Notes: generated by a model not told the origin, from the sequence alone. A stretch of DNA of 64,000 bases from Streptomyces violascens (GCF_014649955.1 NZ_BMUA01000001.1:744001-808000), one strand, 5' to 3'. Positions 45,148 to 53,730 are shown, counted from the stretch's first letter. A program made the numbers and translations.

Positions 45148-47112
45148 GTGCCTTCACTTCCTCAGCAGCCGCTCCCGTCCCAGCCCTGGGCGGGGCCGCC
45201 CGTCGGACACATGGTCGTCAGCGGGGACGACGCGCTCGCCCACCGGCTCGCCGCCGAACTGCGCGAGGTGTACGGGGAGCGGGTGATCCTCGTCGTGCCG
45301 CCGGATAACGGGACCCGCTCGGCCCGGCTCCCCGCGGGTGGCAGGGCCAGAGCCTCGGCTCTGTTCGGCCGCATGTCGTCCGCGATGCTCCGCGCCCCCG
45401 TGCCCGGCTCCGACCGGGCGGGCGACTCCCGGCTCGTCGAGGCGGTCGAGCCGAACGACGGGGCACTTCTCGAAGCCGGCATCGAGGGGGCCGCGGCGCT
45501 CGCGCTGGTGCACGGCGACGACGAGACGAACATCCGGGCCGCCCTGATCGCCCGGCGTCTGAACCCGCGCGTCCGGCTCGTCATCCGGCTCTACAACCGC
45601 AAACTCGGCCAGTACCTCCAGGAGTTGCTCGACCAGGCCGCCGCCCTCGCGGCCCCCGATCCCGGCGCGGCCGCGTCCGAGGCCTCCACCACCGTCCTGT
45701 CCGACGCCGACACCGCGGCGCCCGCGCTCGCCGCGACCGCCCTCGCGGGCACCACCAAGGTCGTGCACGCCGACGGGGTGCTGCTGCGGGCCGGACAGCG
45801 CCCGCCGCCGCGCCGCGGCGAGGTCACCGACCCCGGCCTGTGCACGCTGGCCCTGCTCTCCTCGACCACCAACGACCCGGCGGGCGCGGAGGGTTCGGAC
45901 CGCAGCGGCTCCGAAGGGCCCCGCCTGCTGCCGGACGAGCGGTCGATGGACGAGGCCGACCGGCGCGGCCGGGTCGTCCTGGAGACCGTCACCTACACCG
46001 GCCCCGCACAGCCGCCGGGCCGCCTCACCGATCTCGGCGCGCCCCTTGGCCGACTGTTCTCGCGACGGCTTCGCTGGTCGCTCGCCGGGATCGTCGCCTC
46101 CGTGGTCGCGCTCGCCATCGCGACCTGGCTCACCACCGGCGACGATCCGCTGCACGCCGCCTATCTGACCCTGCTCGACATCTTCGCCATCGACGATCCG
46201 GCCATCGACCAGCCCGTGGGCCGCCAGATCCTCCAACTCCTGTCCGGGCTGACGGGGTTGCTGTTGCTGCCGGTTCTGATCGCCGCCGTCCTGGAAGGAC
46301 TCGGCACCTTCCGCAGCGCCTCCGCGCTGCCCCGCCCGTCGCGCGGCCTGTCCGGGCACGTGGTGCTGCTCGGCATGGGCAAGATCGGCGCCCGGGTCCT
46401 GGTGCGCCTGCGCGAGCTCGACATTCCCGTGGTGTGCGTGGAGTCCGACCCGGAGGCCCGCGGCATCGCGCTCGCCCGGCGCCTGAGGGTGCCCACCGTC
46501 ATCGGCGACGTCACCCAGGAGGGCATCCTGGAGTCGGCCCGTGTCCACCGGGCGCACGCCCTGCTCGCGCTGACCAGTTCGGACACCACCAACCTCGAAG
46601 CGGCCCTGTACGCCCGCTCGGTGAAGCCCGACCTACGGGTCGTGATGCGGCTGTACGACGACGACTTCGCGACCGCCGTCTACCGCACGCTGCGCGCCGC
46701 CCACCCGCAGGCCATGACCCGCAGCCGCAGCGTCTCGCACCTGGCGGCGCCCGCCTTCGCCGGGGCCATGATGGGCCGTCAGATCCTGGGCGCCATACCG
46801 GTCGAGCGCAAGGTGCTGCTGTTCGCGGCCGTCGATGTGGCGGGCCATCCGCAACTGGAGGGCCGTACCGCCGAGGAGGCGTTCCGCGAGGGCGCCTGGC
46901 GGGTGCTCGCGCTCGACACGTCCTCGCCCGCCGACCGCGTGCCCGACCTGGGCGCCGCCCGCCGCCGGGGCGGGGGCGCCCCGGGCGACCTGGTGTGGCA
47001 GCTGCCGCCCGGCTACGTACTGCGGCCCGAGGACCGGATCGTGCTCGCGGCGACCCGGCGGGGCCTGGCCGAACTCCTCGGCCGCCGCCCCTCCTCGCGG
47101 GTGGCTCCGTGA
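45148..47112 (+). CDS. Membrane protein with two TrkA-N domains (channel-like, no selectivity filter)
   Basis: A 654-residue protein. A first RCK/TrkA-N-like Rossmann part (~20-165: VGHMVVSGDDALAHRLAAEL, ALALVHGDDETNIRAALIAR) is followed by a variable linker (~165-290), two membrane helices (LRWSLAGIVASVVALAIATWL, then LLSGLTGLLLLPVLIAAVLEGL), and a full TrkA-N domain (HVVLLGMGKIGARVLVRLRE, VCVESDPEARGIALAR, VIGDVTQEGILES). Between the helices the TVGYG filter of potassium channels is missing: the loop reads AAYLTLLDIFAIDDPAID. It resembles Castor/Pollux-type channels more than Kch. Ion specificity cannot be assigned. It converges with lysA2. Confidence 0.83.
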   Translation: MPSLPQQPLPSQPWAGPPVGHMVVSGDDALAHRLAAELREVYGERVILVVPPDNGTRSARLPAGGRARASALFGRMSSAMLRAPVPGSDRAGDSRLVEAVEPNDGALLEAGIEGAAALALVHGDDETNIRAALIARRLNPRVRLVIRLYNRKLGQYLQELLDQAAALAAPDPGAAASEASTTVLSDADTAAPALAATALAGTTKVVHADGVLLRAGQRPPPRRGEVTDPGLCTLALLSSTTNDPAGAEGSDRSGSEGPRLLPDERSMDEADRRGRVVLETVTYTGPAQPPGRLTDLGAPLGRLFSRRLRWSLAGIVASVVALAIATWLTTGDDPLHAAYLTLLDIFAIDDPAIDQPVGRQILQLLSGLTGLLLLPVLIAAVLEGLGTFRSASALPRPSRGLSGHVVLLGMGKIGARVLVRLRELDIPVVCVESDPEARGIALARRLRVPTVIGDVTQEGILESARVHRAHALLALTSSDTTNLEAALYARSVKPDLRVVMRLYDDDFATAVYRTLRAAHPQAMTRSRSVSHLAAPAFAGAMMGRQILGAIPVERKVLLFAAVDVAGHPQLEGRTAEEAFREGAWRVLALDTSSPADRVPDLGAARRRGGGAPGDLVWQLPPGYVLRPEDRIVLAATRRGLAELLGRRPSSRVAP

Positions 47113-47119
47113 GGGCGGC

Positions 47120-48454
47120 TCACAACCCGACGTCGCGGCTGCGGAAGTCCTCCAGGCACTCGCGGCGCATCAGGAGCCGGGCGTGCCCGTCGGCGACGGC
47201 GACCACCGGCGGGCGGCCCACCATGTTGTAGCCGGACGCCATGGACAGCTGGTAGGCGCCCGCCACCGGCACCGCGAGCAGGTCGCCGGGGTGGATGTCG
47301 CCCGGCAGGTCCACCGCGGAGGCCAGGACGTCGCCCGCCTCGCAGTGCCGGCCGACCACGGTCGCCTTGCAGGACTGGGCCGTCGAGGCCCGCCCGATCA
47401 GCCGGGGCGCGTAGCGCACTCCGTACAGGGCGGGCCGCGGGTTGTCGCTCATGCCGCCGTCGACGGCGACGAACAGGTTGTCGCCGGTGCGTTTGACGGC
47501 GAGAACGCGGTAGAGGGCGACGCCCGCGGGGCCGACGACCGCGCGGCCCGGTTCGACGAGCAGGCGGGGCACGGTGAGCCCGGCCGCCGCGCAGCTCTCG
47601 GCGAGCTCGGCGCGCATCCGGCGAGCCAGCGTCGTGATGTCGAGCCCGTCCTCGCCGGGCCGGTAGGCGACGCCGTGTCCGCCGCCCATGTCGAGCTCGG
47701 GCAGTTCGACCCCGTGGGTCTCACGGATGCGGGCCATCAGGCCGACCATGCGGCGCACCGCCGACAGATAGGGCTTGACGGTGGTGATCTGTGAGCCCAA
47801 GTGGCAGTGCAGACCGGCCAGTTCGAGCTGGGGCTGGCCGAGGATGCGGGCGATGACGTGCTGGGCGTGGCCGTCGGTGAGGGAGAGGCCGAACTTCTGG
47901 TCGTCCGTACCCGTACGGATCTTGTCGTGGCCGCCCGCGCTGATCCCGGGCACGACCCGGACCATCACCTTCTGGTGGCCGTGCGGCCCGACGGCCGCGG
48001 CGAGCCGGGCGATCTCGGACGGGCTGTCGATGACGATGCGTCCGACGCCGAGGCGCAGCGCGGCCTCGATGTCGTGCGGGGACTTGGCGTTGCCGTGCAG
48101 CACGATCCGTTCGGCCGGGAACCCTGCGGTGACGGCCAGTTCGAGCTCGCCGGCCGAGCACACGTCGAGGCCGAGTCCCTCCTCCTCGACCCAGTGGGCC
48201 ATGGCCCGGCACAGGAACGCCTTGGCCGCGTAGAGGACTTCGGCCTCGGGGAAGGCGCTGCGATAGGTGCGGCAGCGCTCGCGCACCTCGCCCTCGTCGA
48301 GGACGTAGACGGGGGTGCCGAAGCGTTCGGCGATCTCGGTGAGCGGTACGGCGCCCACCGCGAGGCCGCCGTGGCCGACCCGGGCGGTCGAGGCGGGCCA
48401 CACCGACAGGTCGTCCGCGGGTGTCAGGCCGGTCGGCATGTTCATGATGGTCAT
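47120..48454 (-). CDS. lysA: Diaminopimelate decarboxylase, second copy type
   Basis: A 444-residue PLP enzyme of alanine racemase-like fold III that makes lysine from meso-diaminopimelate. The PLP lysine is in EVLYAAKAFLC, then DVCSAGELELA, VLHGNAKSPHDIEAAL, the PLP-phosphate loop DMGGGHGVAYRPGED, and the C-terminal RHCEAGDVLASAVDLPGDI and YQLSMASGYNMVGRP. CEAGDVLA takes the place of the common CESGD. Streptomycetes often have two lysA genes; this one has no lysine-pathway neighbour and a small conserved gene just upstream, so it may be the secondary copy. The ATG is at 48454 with a good GGAG region (AAGGAGTACGTAGCCC) upstream. Confidence 0.88.
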   Translation of the reverse strand: MTIMNMPTGLTPADDLSVWPASTARVGHGGLAVGAVPLTEIAERFGTPVYVLDEGEVRERCRTYRSAFPEAEVLYAAKAFLCRAMAHWVEEEGLGLDVCSAGELELAVTAGFPAERIVLHGNAKSPHDIEAALRLGVGRIVIDSPSEIARLAAAVGPHGHQKVMVRVVPGISAGGHDKIRTGTDDQKFGLSLTDGHAQHVIARILGQPQLELAGLHCHLGSQITTVKPYLSAVRRMVGLMARIRETHGVELPELDMGGGHGVAYRPGEDGLDITTLARRMRAELAESCAAAGLTVPRLLVEPGRAVVGPAGVALYRVLAVKRTGDNLFVAVDGGMSDNPRPALYGVRYAPRLIGRASTAQSCKATVVGRHCEAGDVLASAVDLPGDIHPGDLLAVPVAGAYQLSMASGYNMVGRPPVVAVADGHARLLMRRECLEDFRSRDVGL

Positions 48455-48471
48455 GGGCTACGTACTCCTTC

Positions 48472-48702
48472 TCAGCCGATCCACAGGGCGAGCGCGTCGG
48501 CGACGACGGCGGCTCCGGTCACGCTCACATCGCGGACCCTCCAGGACCGGGTGGTGAATCCGACGGCGGTGCGGTCGCCGAGCGGGGTGCGGAACCTCCG
48601 GGCCGCACACCCCGCGGGCCCCGGCCGGACGGGTACGAAGAGCGGTCCGGCCGGGGTGCGTTCGCAGGGCTCCGGATCGTCGCCGCGATCGGTCTTTGCC
48701 AT
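48472..48702 (-). CDS. Small hypothetical protein, SAV_915-like
   Basis: A 76-residue protein with the segment GPLFVPVRPGPAGCAARRFR followed by TPLGDRTAVGFTTR, which resembles the short streptomycete SAV_915 family. After that point the family pattern is lost (WRVRDVSVTGAAVVADALAL), so the C-terminus could be replaced or frame-shifted. The ATG at 48702 has a clear GGAGGAA upstream. It lies 17 bp before lysA on the same strand and probably begins the transcript. No function known. Confidence 0.6.
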   Translation of the reverse strand: MAKTDRGDDPEPCERTPAGPLFVPVRPGPAGCAARRFRTPLGDRTAVGFTTRSWRVRDVSVTGAAVVADALALWIG

Positions 48703-48812
48703 GGGATTCCTCCTGGAGGATCCTCGCGGTGGTCGATGCGGCCCCGGCACGGGGAGGCGGGCCGGGGCACGTCGGCGACGCTACGCCCGTGGGGAGCGGC
48801 CGGCCGGAGCCC

Positions 48813-48912
48813 TGACGCGATGCTGACGGCCAGGGGGCGTGTGCTGACGCGATGCTGACGCGGCGCCGAGCCCGGCGTCATGAGCCCGTCAGGGTCTCCC
48901 GATCCCTCGTCA
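48813..48912. promoter_or_regulatory. Helically phased TGACG array in the divergent promoter region
   Basis: Four TGACG pentamers (48813, 48824, 48845, 48856) and three inverted copies CGTCA (48876, 48887, 48908) sit at steps of 11, 21, 11, 20, 11 and 21 bp, so all face the same side of the helix. The first two pairs are inside a 17-bp direct repeat (CTGACGCGATGCTGACG at 48812 and 48844). The array lies in the 309-bp gap between the small gene at 48702 and the universal stress gene. A GCCCCCTG/CAGGGGC stem at 48937-48960 follows it. Such phased direct repeats are typical for OmpR-type response regulators. Confidence 0.7.
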
Positions 48913-49011
48913 GGAAAGCGCCAACGCCCCCTGCGATCGGGCGTCCAGGGGCTTTGCTCGACGGATGCTCTGCAGATGAGCGGAAGGCGATACGAGTACG
49001 AGGTGGACGTC

Positions 49012-49539
49012 ATGGACCGGGCCGGTGGGCGACGGGTGGTGGCCGGGGTCAGCGGCTCGCTGGGCAGTCTGACGGCGCTGCACCGCGCGGCGCGGGAGGC
49101 CGAGCTCGGCGGGGGCACGCTGACGGCGGTCCTCGCCTGGTCGCCGCCCGGCGGCGAACTCGGCCACCGGGGCTCGCCCGATCCCGGGCTGCTGGCCGAG
49201 TGCCGCGAGGTGGCGGGCCAACAGCTCGTCCAGGCCCTCGACACGGCCTTCGGCCCGGCCGGCCCGCCGGTGCCGCTCGAAGCGATGGTGGTACGGGGCA
49301 CGCCGGGCGCCGTTCTGGTGGAGGCGGCGCAGGAGCCCGAGCACCTCCTGGTCCTGGGCACCGGCACCCGCGGCCTGCTTCGCCGCGCGCTGCGCCCGTC
49401 GGTCGCCCGCTACTGCCTGGCCCACGCCACCTGCCCGGTCCTCGCCGTGCCGCCGTCCCCCTTGGAGCACGAACTGGCGGCCGTGCACCGGCTCGTCGCC
49501 TGGCGACGGCCGCTGGACACCAGGGAGCTGGCGGAGTGA
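49012..49539 (+). CDS. Universal stress protein family
   Basis: A 175-residue single-domain UspA-type protein. The start MDRAGGRRVVAGVSGSLGSLTALHRAA (ATP-side strand and loop, here VVAGVSGSLGS), the middle PLEAMVVRGTPGAVLVEAA, and the nucleotide-loop end LLVLGTGTRGLLRRALRPSV then LAHATCPVLAVPP match the family; the usual GxxGxxG...(S/T) loop reads GTRGLLRRALRPSVARY. Universal stress proteins bind ATP or AMP and help survival in starvation or hypoxia. The ATG at 49012 with GAGG eight bases upstream is preferred; an ATG at 48976 lacks a ribosome site. It is controlled by whatever reads the phased array upstream. Confidence 0.87.
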   Translation: MDRAGGRRVVAGVSGSLGSLTALHRAAREAELGGGTLTAVLAWSPPGGELGHRGSPDPGLLAECREVAGQQLVQALDTAFGPAGPPVPLEAMVVRGTPGAVLVEAAQEPEHLLVLGTGTRGLLRRALRPSVARYCLAHATCPVLAVPPSPLEHELAAVHRLVAWRRPLDTRELAE

Positions 49540-49654
49540 ACCGCGCCGCTCGGCGGTCCGTCGTGGACGGTCGCGTCCTCATGGCGTCGGGACAGGCCCG
49601 CCCCGCTCCCCTCCGGCCACCAGGCCCGACCCCCACCTCCGAAGGGAGCCCGTC

Positions 49655-50431
49655 GTGATCGAACTCCGTCCGCACCAACTCACCGCCCACACCCGCTGGT
49701 TGTGCGCCGCCGAGCCTGGGCCCGCGGCCCTGGCCGAGCACGTACTGACCACCGGGAACGGACACGGGTGGGCAGACCGCGCCGTACAGCCGCGCACGAT
49801 CGCCCTCGACTGCGCGGGCCATGTGCTGCTGCGCGGCGACCCGGGGGCGCTGGATCCGGCGGGCCTCGCACCGCTCGCGCACCGCTGCATCGAAGCGCCC
49901 GGCCGCTTCCTGCCGGTCCTCGGCGCCTCCTTCGACCGGGTCGTGCCGTGGGAGCGCATGGTGTACGTGCAGCGGGAGCGGGCCACTGCCCCGCCGCCCC
50001 CGCGCGGCGTGACGATCCGTCAGCTGACCTCGGCCGATGCACCCGCGCTCGTAAGACTGTCTCCCGACTCTGCCTGGATTCATGCCAGTTGGGGCGGTCC
50101 GTCGAGGCTCGGCCGTTCCGGCCACGCCTGGGGCGCCTTCCACCAAGGGGCCCTACTCGCCGTCGCCTGCACCTACTTCCGGGGCGGCACGTACGAGGAC
50201 ATCGCAGTGGTCACCGCCCCCGGCCGGCGCCGCCGGCAGCTCGCGCTGGGCTGCGTGGTCGCGTTGAGCCGCGACATCTCGGCGCGCGGCCGCACCGCGA
50301 GCTGGACCTGCTCCCGCCACAACCGGGCGAGCCGGCTGCTCGCCTGGACGGCGGGGTTCCGGCTGGTGCGCGAGTACGTCCACTACGCGACGGGGTCCCC
50401 TGCCGTACGGGTGGCCCGCATGCCCGCCTGA
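49655..50431 (+). CDS. GNAT-family acetyltransferase-like protein
   Basis: A 258-residue protein. The N-terminal ~110 residues look like a lid domain of the kind seen in plant- and actinobacterial GNATs. The C-terminal GNAT fold has HAWGAFHQGALLAVACTYF (strands 2-3), YEDIAVVTAPGRRRRQLALG with the acetyl-CoA pyrophosphate loop R-R-x-x-L-G-like pattern, and a tail with CSRHNRASRLLAWTAGFRLV. Substrate unknown. The GTG at 49655 follows GAAGGGAG. It is 115 bp after the universal stress gene. Confidence 0.82.
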   Translation: MIELRPHQLTAHTRWLCAAEPGPAALAEHVLTTGNGHGWADRAVQPRTIALDCAGHVLLRGDPGALDPAGLAPLAHRCIEAPGRFLPVLGASFDRVVPWERMVYVQRERATAPPPPRGVTIRQLTSADAPALVRLSPDSAWIHASWGGPSRLGRSGHAWGAFHQGALLAVACTYFRGGTYEDIAVVTAPGRRRRQLALGCVVALSRDISARGRTASWTCSRHNRASRLLAWTAGFRLVREYVHYATGSPAVRVARMPA

Positions 50432-50522
50432 CCGGGTTGCGCCCGTGGGCCCGCACCCCCGGCAAGGGGCCGGGTGGCTCCGACTCGCGTTAGGCGCGGC
50501 ACCCCGCGGGCACTCGGCCCGC

Positions 50523-50927
50523 ATGAGTGTTTCCAAGACCAGCATCCTCGTTCTGGACTGTGCCGAGCCCGTCGAACTGGCCGAGTTCTACGCCAAGTTG
50601 CTCGGCGGCGAGACCCGCACCGCCTGCGACCCGGACTTCGTCGAGGTCGTCGGCGGTGACGGGGTCCATCTCGCGATCCGCCGTGACCACGGGTATGCGC
50701 CGCCCAGCTGGCCGCGCCCCGACGACTCCCAGCAGGCGCACCTGAGGATCGTCGTGGCGTACGGCGACATGGACGCCGCCGAGCGCGAGGCCATCACCCT
50801 CGGGGCGATGCCCGTCGACACCAAGGACAACAACGGGCCGCGCGACGAGCGCGTCTATGCCGACCCGGCGGGACACTCCTTCACGCTCGCCGTCTGGGCC
50901 AAGCGCTCCGAGCAGGAGGACACCTAG
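50523..50927 (+). CDS. VOC/glyoxalase-like protein
   Basis: A 134-residue VOC-fold protein in the bleomycin-resistance/glyoxalase superfamily. The two beta-alpha-beta-beta-beta repeats are visible: SILVLDCAEPVELAEFYAKL LGG with FVEVVGGDGVHLAIRRD, then AHLRIVVAYGDMDAAEREAI with RVYADPAGHSFTLAVW. The usual metal ligands are partly retained (D, H, E positions), so it may be an enzyme, a binding protein or a drug-binding protein. The ATG at 50523 has no strong ribosome site. It converges with the DUF6328 gene. Confidence 0.85.
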   Translation: MSVSKTSILVLDCAEPVELAEFYAKLLGGETRTACDPDFVEVVGGDGVHLAIRRDHGYAPPSWPRPDDSQQAHLRIVVAYGDMDAAEREAITLGAMPVDTKDNNGPRDERVYADPAGHSFTLAVWAKRSEQEDT

Positions 50928-50936
50928 GAGAGGCGG

Positions 50937-51413
50937 TCAGGACTGGTCGTGGTGGCGCCTGCGGGCCAGGCCCGGCAGCACGAACCAGCAGCACACGTAC
51001 CAGCAGACGACGCCCGCGACCAGCCAGGGCGCCAGAGCGCTGTGCAGGGCGACGCGCAGGATGAGGAGCAGGGAGCTCGCCACCGTGCACAGGAGCAGCA
51101 CCAGACCGACGACGGTGAGCCGCGAGGCCCAGGTCACCGTCTGCGGCTTCAGCCGCCGCCCGGCCAGCATCCGGTGGAACGAGACCGGCCCGATGAGCGC
51201 GCCGGTCGTCGCCGCGCCGAGGACCACCGTCACCACGTAGATGGCCCGGTCGGTGGCGCCAAGTGTGGTGAACCGGGCCTGGAACACGACCGCGAGCAGG
51301 AACCCGAACAGGATCTGCACGCCGGTCTGCGCGACCCTCAGCTCCTGGAGCAGGTCCCCCCATCTGCGGTCGGCACGCTCCTCAGGCGTCTCGTGACGTC
51401 CGAAGTCCGTCAT
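50937..51413 (-). CDS. DUF6328 membrane protein
   Basis: A 158-residue protein of DUF6328. After an N-terminal acidic helix (RADRRWGDLLQELRVAQTGV) four membrane helices follow: VQILFGFLLAVVFQARF, YVVTVVLGAATTGALIGPV, LTVVGLVLLLCTVASSLLLI and APWLVAGVVCWYVCCWFVLP, with a basic tail. The family, common in actinobacteria, is not characterised. The ATG at 51413 has GAGGAGG eight bases upstream. It ends 9 bp from the VOC gene and starts divergently from the NUDIX gene. Confidence 0.86.
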   Translation of the reverse strand: MTDFGRHETPEERADRRWGDLLQELRVAQTGVQILFGFLLAVVFQARFTTLGATDRAIYVVTVVLGAATTGALIGPVSFHRMLAGRRLKPQTVTWASRLTVVGLVLLLCTVASSLLLILRVALHSALAPWLVAGVVCWYVCCWFVLPGLARRRHHDQS

Positions 51414-51517
51414 GTGCACCACCTCCTCGACTTCCGGATACCCATACATATCAAGGCGAAGCCCACCAAAACCGCCGCCCCGTGGCGCCGCGCGCTGCGG
51501 ACCCGCAGACTGGCGGC

Positions 51518-52012
51518 ATGGCCGGAAAACGCAGCGCCGGGCTTCTGCTGTACCGCAGGGTGGAGGACGGCATCGAGGTGCTCGTGGGGCACATGGGCGG
51601 ACCGTTCTTCGCCGGGCGGGACGCGGGCACCTGGTCGGTCCCCAAGGGTGAGTACGACGCCGGGGAGGCACCTCAGGCCGCGGCCCGGCGGGAGTTCGAG
51701 GAGGAGCTGGGGCTGGCGCCGCCCGAGGGCCCGCTCGTGCCGCTGGGCGAGATCGTCCAGCGCGGCGGCAAGACCGTGACAGTGTGGGCGGTCGAGGCGG
51801 ACCTGGATCCGGCCGACGCGGTACCGGGCACGTTCACCATGGAGTGGCCGCGGGGGTCGGGCACGATGCGCGAGTTCCCCGAGATGGACCGCTTCGCCTG
51901 GCTGTCCCCCGACGCCGCGGCCGCCCTGCTCGTCCAGGGCCAGCAGGCCTTCCTCGAACGCCTCGTCGCGCACGTGGAGGGCGAACCTCCCACCAAGGTC
52001 AACAAGCCCTGA
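51518..52012 (+). CDS. NUDIX hydrolase
   Basis: A 164-residue NUDIX protein. The NUDIX box runs GEYDAGEAPQAAARREFEEE LG with the metal-binding glutamates (REFEEELG), preceded by WSVPKG and followed by GGKTVTVWAVEADLDP and FPEMDRFAWLSPDAAAALLV. Proteins of this subgroup hydrolyse nucleoside-diphosphate-linked compounds; they are close to the diadenosine polyphosphate or MutT-like group. The ATG at 51518 is preceded by GCGG; a longer frame has no ribosome site. It is 105 bp from the divergent DUF6328 gene. Confidence 0.86.
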   Translation: MAGKRSAGLLLYRRVEDGIEVLVGHMGGPFFAGRDAGTWSVPKGEYDAGEAPQAAARREFEEELGLAPPEGPLVPLGEIVQRGGKTVTVWAVEADLDPADAVPGTFTMEWPRGSGTMREFPEMDRFAWLSPDAAAALLVQGQQAFLERLVAHVEGEPPTKVNKP

Positions 52013-52145
52013 CGAAAAGGCAGTCGGCCGAACCGAGCCCACCCGTATCGACCTCACCGCTTAATTTAGACCGTGAGTCAAGACGCGGGACAAGGGCGCG
52101 GCACAGGCTCCCGCACCGGTATGTTGCACGCAGGGAGGGAGCCAC

Positions 52146-53459
52146 ATGGTCACACCGAACAGAAGGACCGTCCGCGACCTGCGCCGGGACAATCGCGGCG
52201 CGGTACTGCGACGGCTGTACTTCGACGGCCCGATGAGCCGCCAGGCCCTCGGCCCCGCAACCGGGCTGAGCTCGGGTTCCATCAGCAATGTCGTCGCCGA
52301 GCTCGTGGCCGACGGCCTCCTCGAGGACGCCGGAGTGGTGGACTCCGACGGCGGAAGGCCGCGGACCCTGCTGCGGGTCGCCCCGGACAGCGGCCATCTC
52401 ATCGGTGTGGACGTCGGCGAGACCCGGGTCAGGGTCGAGCTGTTCGACCTGGTCCTGCGTGAACTCGCCCGTGCGGAGCTGTCGTTGGACGCGGGCGGGT
52501 ACGACGTCGGGCACATCGTCGGCCGGATCCGCGAGGGCGTGGCCACCGTGCTCGGCGAGAGCGGCCTCGATCCGGAGCGTCTGCTCGGCGTGGGCGTGGG
52601 CGTGCCGGGCATCGTCGACCGGAGCTCCCCCGACGGAGCCGTGGTGCACGGCCAGACCATTGGCTGGGACGCGGTTCCGCTGGAGTCCCTGCTGCGCGAC
52701 ACCCTCCAACTGCCGCTCGGCACGAGGTACTTCATCGAGAACGGCGCCAAGACGCTCGGGCAGGCCGAGATGTGGTTCGGTGGCGGCCGTGGCGCGTCCG
52801 ACGCGGTGATCGTCCTGTTCGGCTCCGGCGTCGGCGCCTGCATCGTGACGGGCGGCGCGATCTACGGGGGTGCGCACAGCAGCGCCGCCGAGTGGGGCCA
52901 CACCACCGTGCACGTCCGCGGCCGGCGCTGCCGGTGCGGGGCGCTCGGCTGCCTGGAGGCGTACGCGGGCGCCGAGGCGATCGTCCGGCGCTGGCGCGAG
53001 GCAGGAGCCGAACTGGCGCCCGGGACCGCCGAGGAGACGGCGGTGACCGCGCTGCTGGCGGCCGCGCATCCGGATGAGAAGGGGATCGACGCCAGCCCGG
53101 TCGCCCTCGCGGTCCTTGAGGAGACCGCCGAGTATCTGGGCGCGGGCCTGTCCGACCTGATCAACCTCTACAACCCGGAGCGCATCCTCATCGGCGGCTG
53201 GGCGGGGCTCCGACTCGGCCCGTACATCCTGGAGTCGGTGCGCCGCCATGCCACCGCCCATGCCCTGCGCCATCCGGCGGAGCGCGTCACCATCGAGCTC
53301 GGCCGGCTCGGCCCGGATGCCGTCACGGTGGGCGCGGCCACCCTGCCGCTCGCCGGATTCTTCGCCCGCGGCGGCCACCGCGCACCCGCGGCCGAAACGG
53401 AGACACCCACCGAAAAGCCGGGCTGGCGCAGGTCGGTGGAGGAACGCGTGGCCCGCTGA
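52146..53459 (+). CDS. ROK-family transcriptional regulator
   Basis: A 437-residue ROK repressor: an N-terminal helix-turn-helix (LRRLYFDGPMSRQALGPATG, LSSGSISNVVAELVADGLLE), then a sugar-kinase-like domain with LIGVDVGETRVRVELFDL and GVGVGVPGIVDRSSPDGAVV, the zinc motif HTTVHVRGRRCRCGALGCLEAYAG (CxCGxxGCxE as CRCGALGCLE) and GAGLSDLINLYNPERILIGG. Full-length DNA-binding ROK proteins in streptomycetes sense sugars or sugar phosphates and regulate their transport genes. No sugar transporter is adjacent. GGAGGGAGCC precedes the ATG. An A/T-rich stretch (TTAATTTAGACCG) at 52061 may hold its operator. Confidence 0.88.
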   Translation: MVTPNRRTVRDLRRDNRGAVLRRLYFDGPMSRQALGPATGLSSGSISNVVAELVADGLLEDAGVVDSDGGRPRTLLRVAPDSGHLIGVDVGETRVRVELFDLVLRELARAELSLDAGGYDVGHIVGRIREGVATVLGESGLDPERLLGVGVGVPGIVDRSSPDGAVVHGQTIGWDAVPLESLLRDTLQLPLGTRYFIENGAKTLGQAEMWFGGGRGASDAVIVLFGSGVGACIVTGGAIYGGAHSSAAEWGHTTVHVRGRRCRCGALGCLEAYAGAEAIVRRWREAGAELAPGTAEETAVTALLAAAHPDEKGIDASPVALAVLEETAEYLGAGLSDLINLYNPERILIGGWAGLRLGPYILESVRRHATAHALRHPAERVTIELGRLGPDAVTVGAATLPLAGFFARGGHRAPAAETETPTEKPGWRRSVEERVAR

Positions 53460-53591
53460 TCATTTCCCCGGCACATTCACGCCGCGGGCTCATAAATTCG
53501 ACCGGATTCAGCATTCCCATAAGCAGGACTTTCAGGATCTAATAGCGGGTACAGCAAGTTTGAATTGAGTCTCATATGCCGTGAGCCGGAT

Positions 53592-53620
53592 CCGCCCCGA
53601 CCTGCGCCGGGGCGGTTTTT
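53592..53620 (+). terminator. Intrinsic terminator in the encapsulin leader
   Basis: Arms CCGCCCCG and CGGGGCGG with an 8-nt loop and a TTTTT tract. It is 132 bp after the ROK stop and 110 bp before the shell start, so it is either the ROK terminator or an attenuator of the shell operon. A three-codon frame ATG-CCG-TGA ends just before it (53576-53584). Confidence 0.7.
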
Positions 53621-53730
53621 CGCGGCCCGTGCACCGCCATTTCCGGCCTGCCACCGGCACTTGCCTCTTGTGGTGCCGGTATTTCCAGGAACACGATCGG
53701 TCCTCGTCCAGCCCCATCGAGGAGGTACCG

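Noticed and set aside
48937-48960. Firm terminator between the phased array and the universal stress gene
   Set aside because: The GCCCCCTG/CAGGGGC stem has a 9-12 nt loop and only a short T run; too weak to list as a separate terminator.
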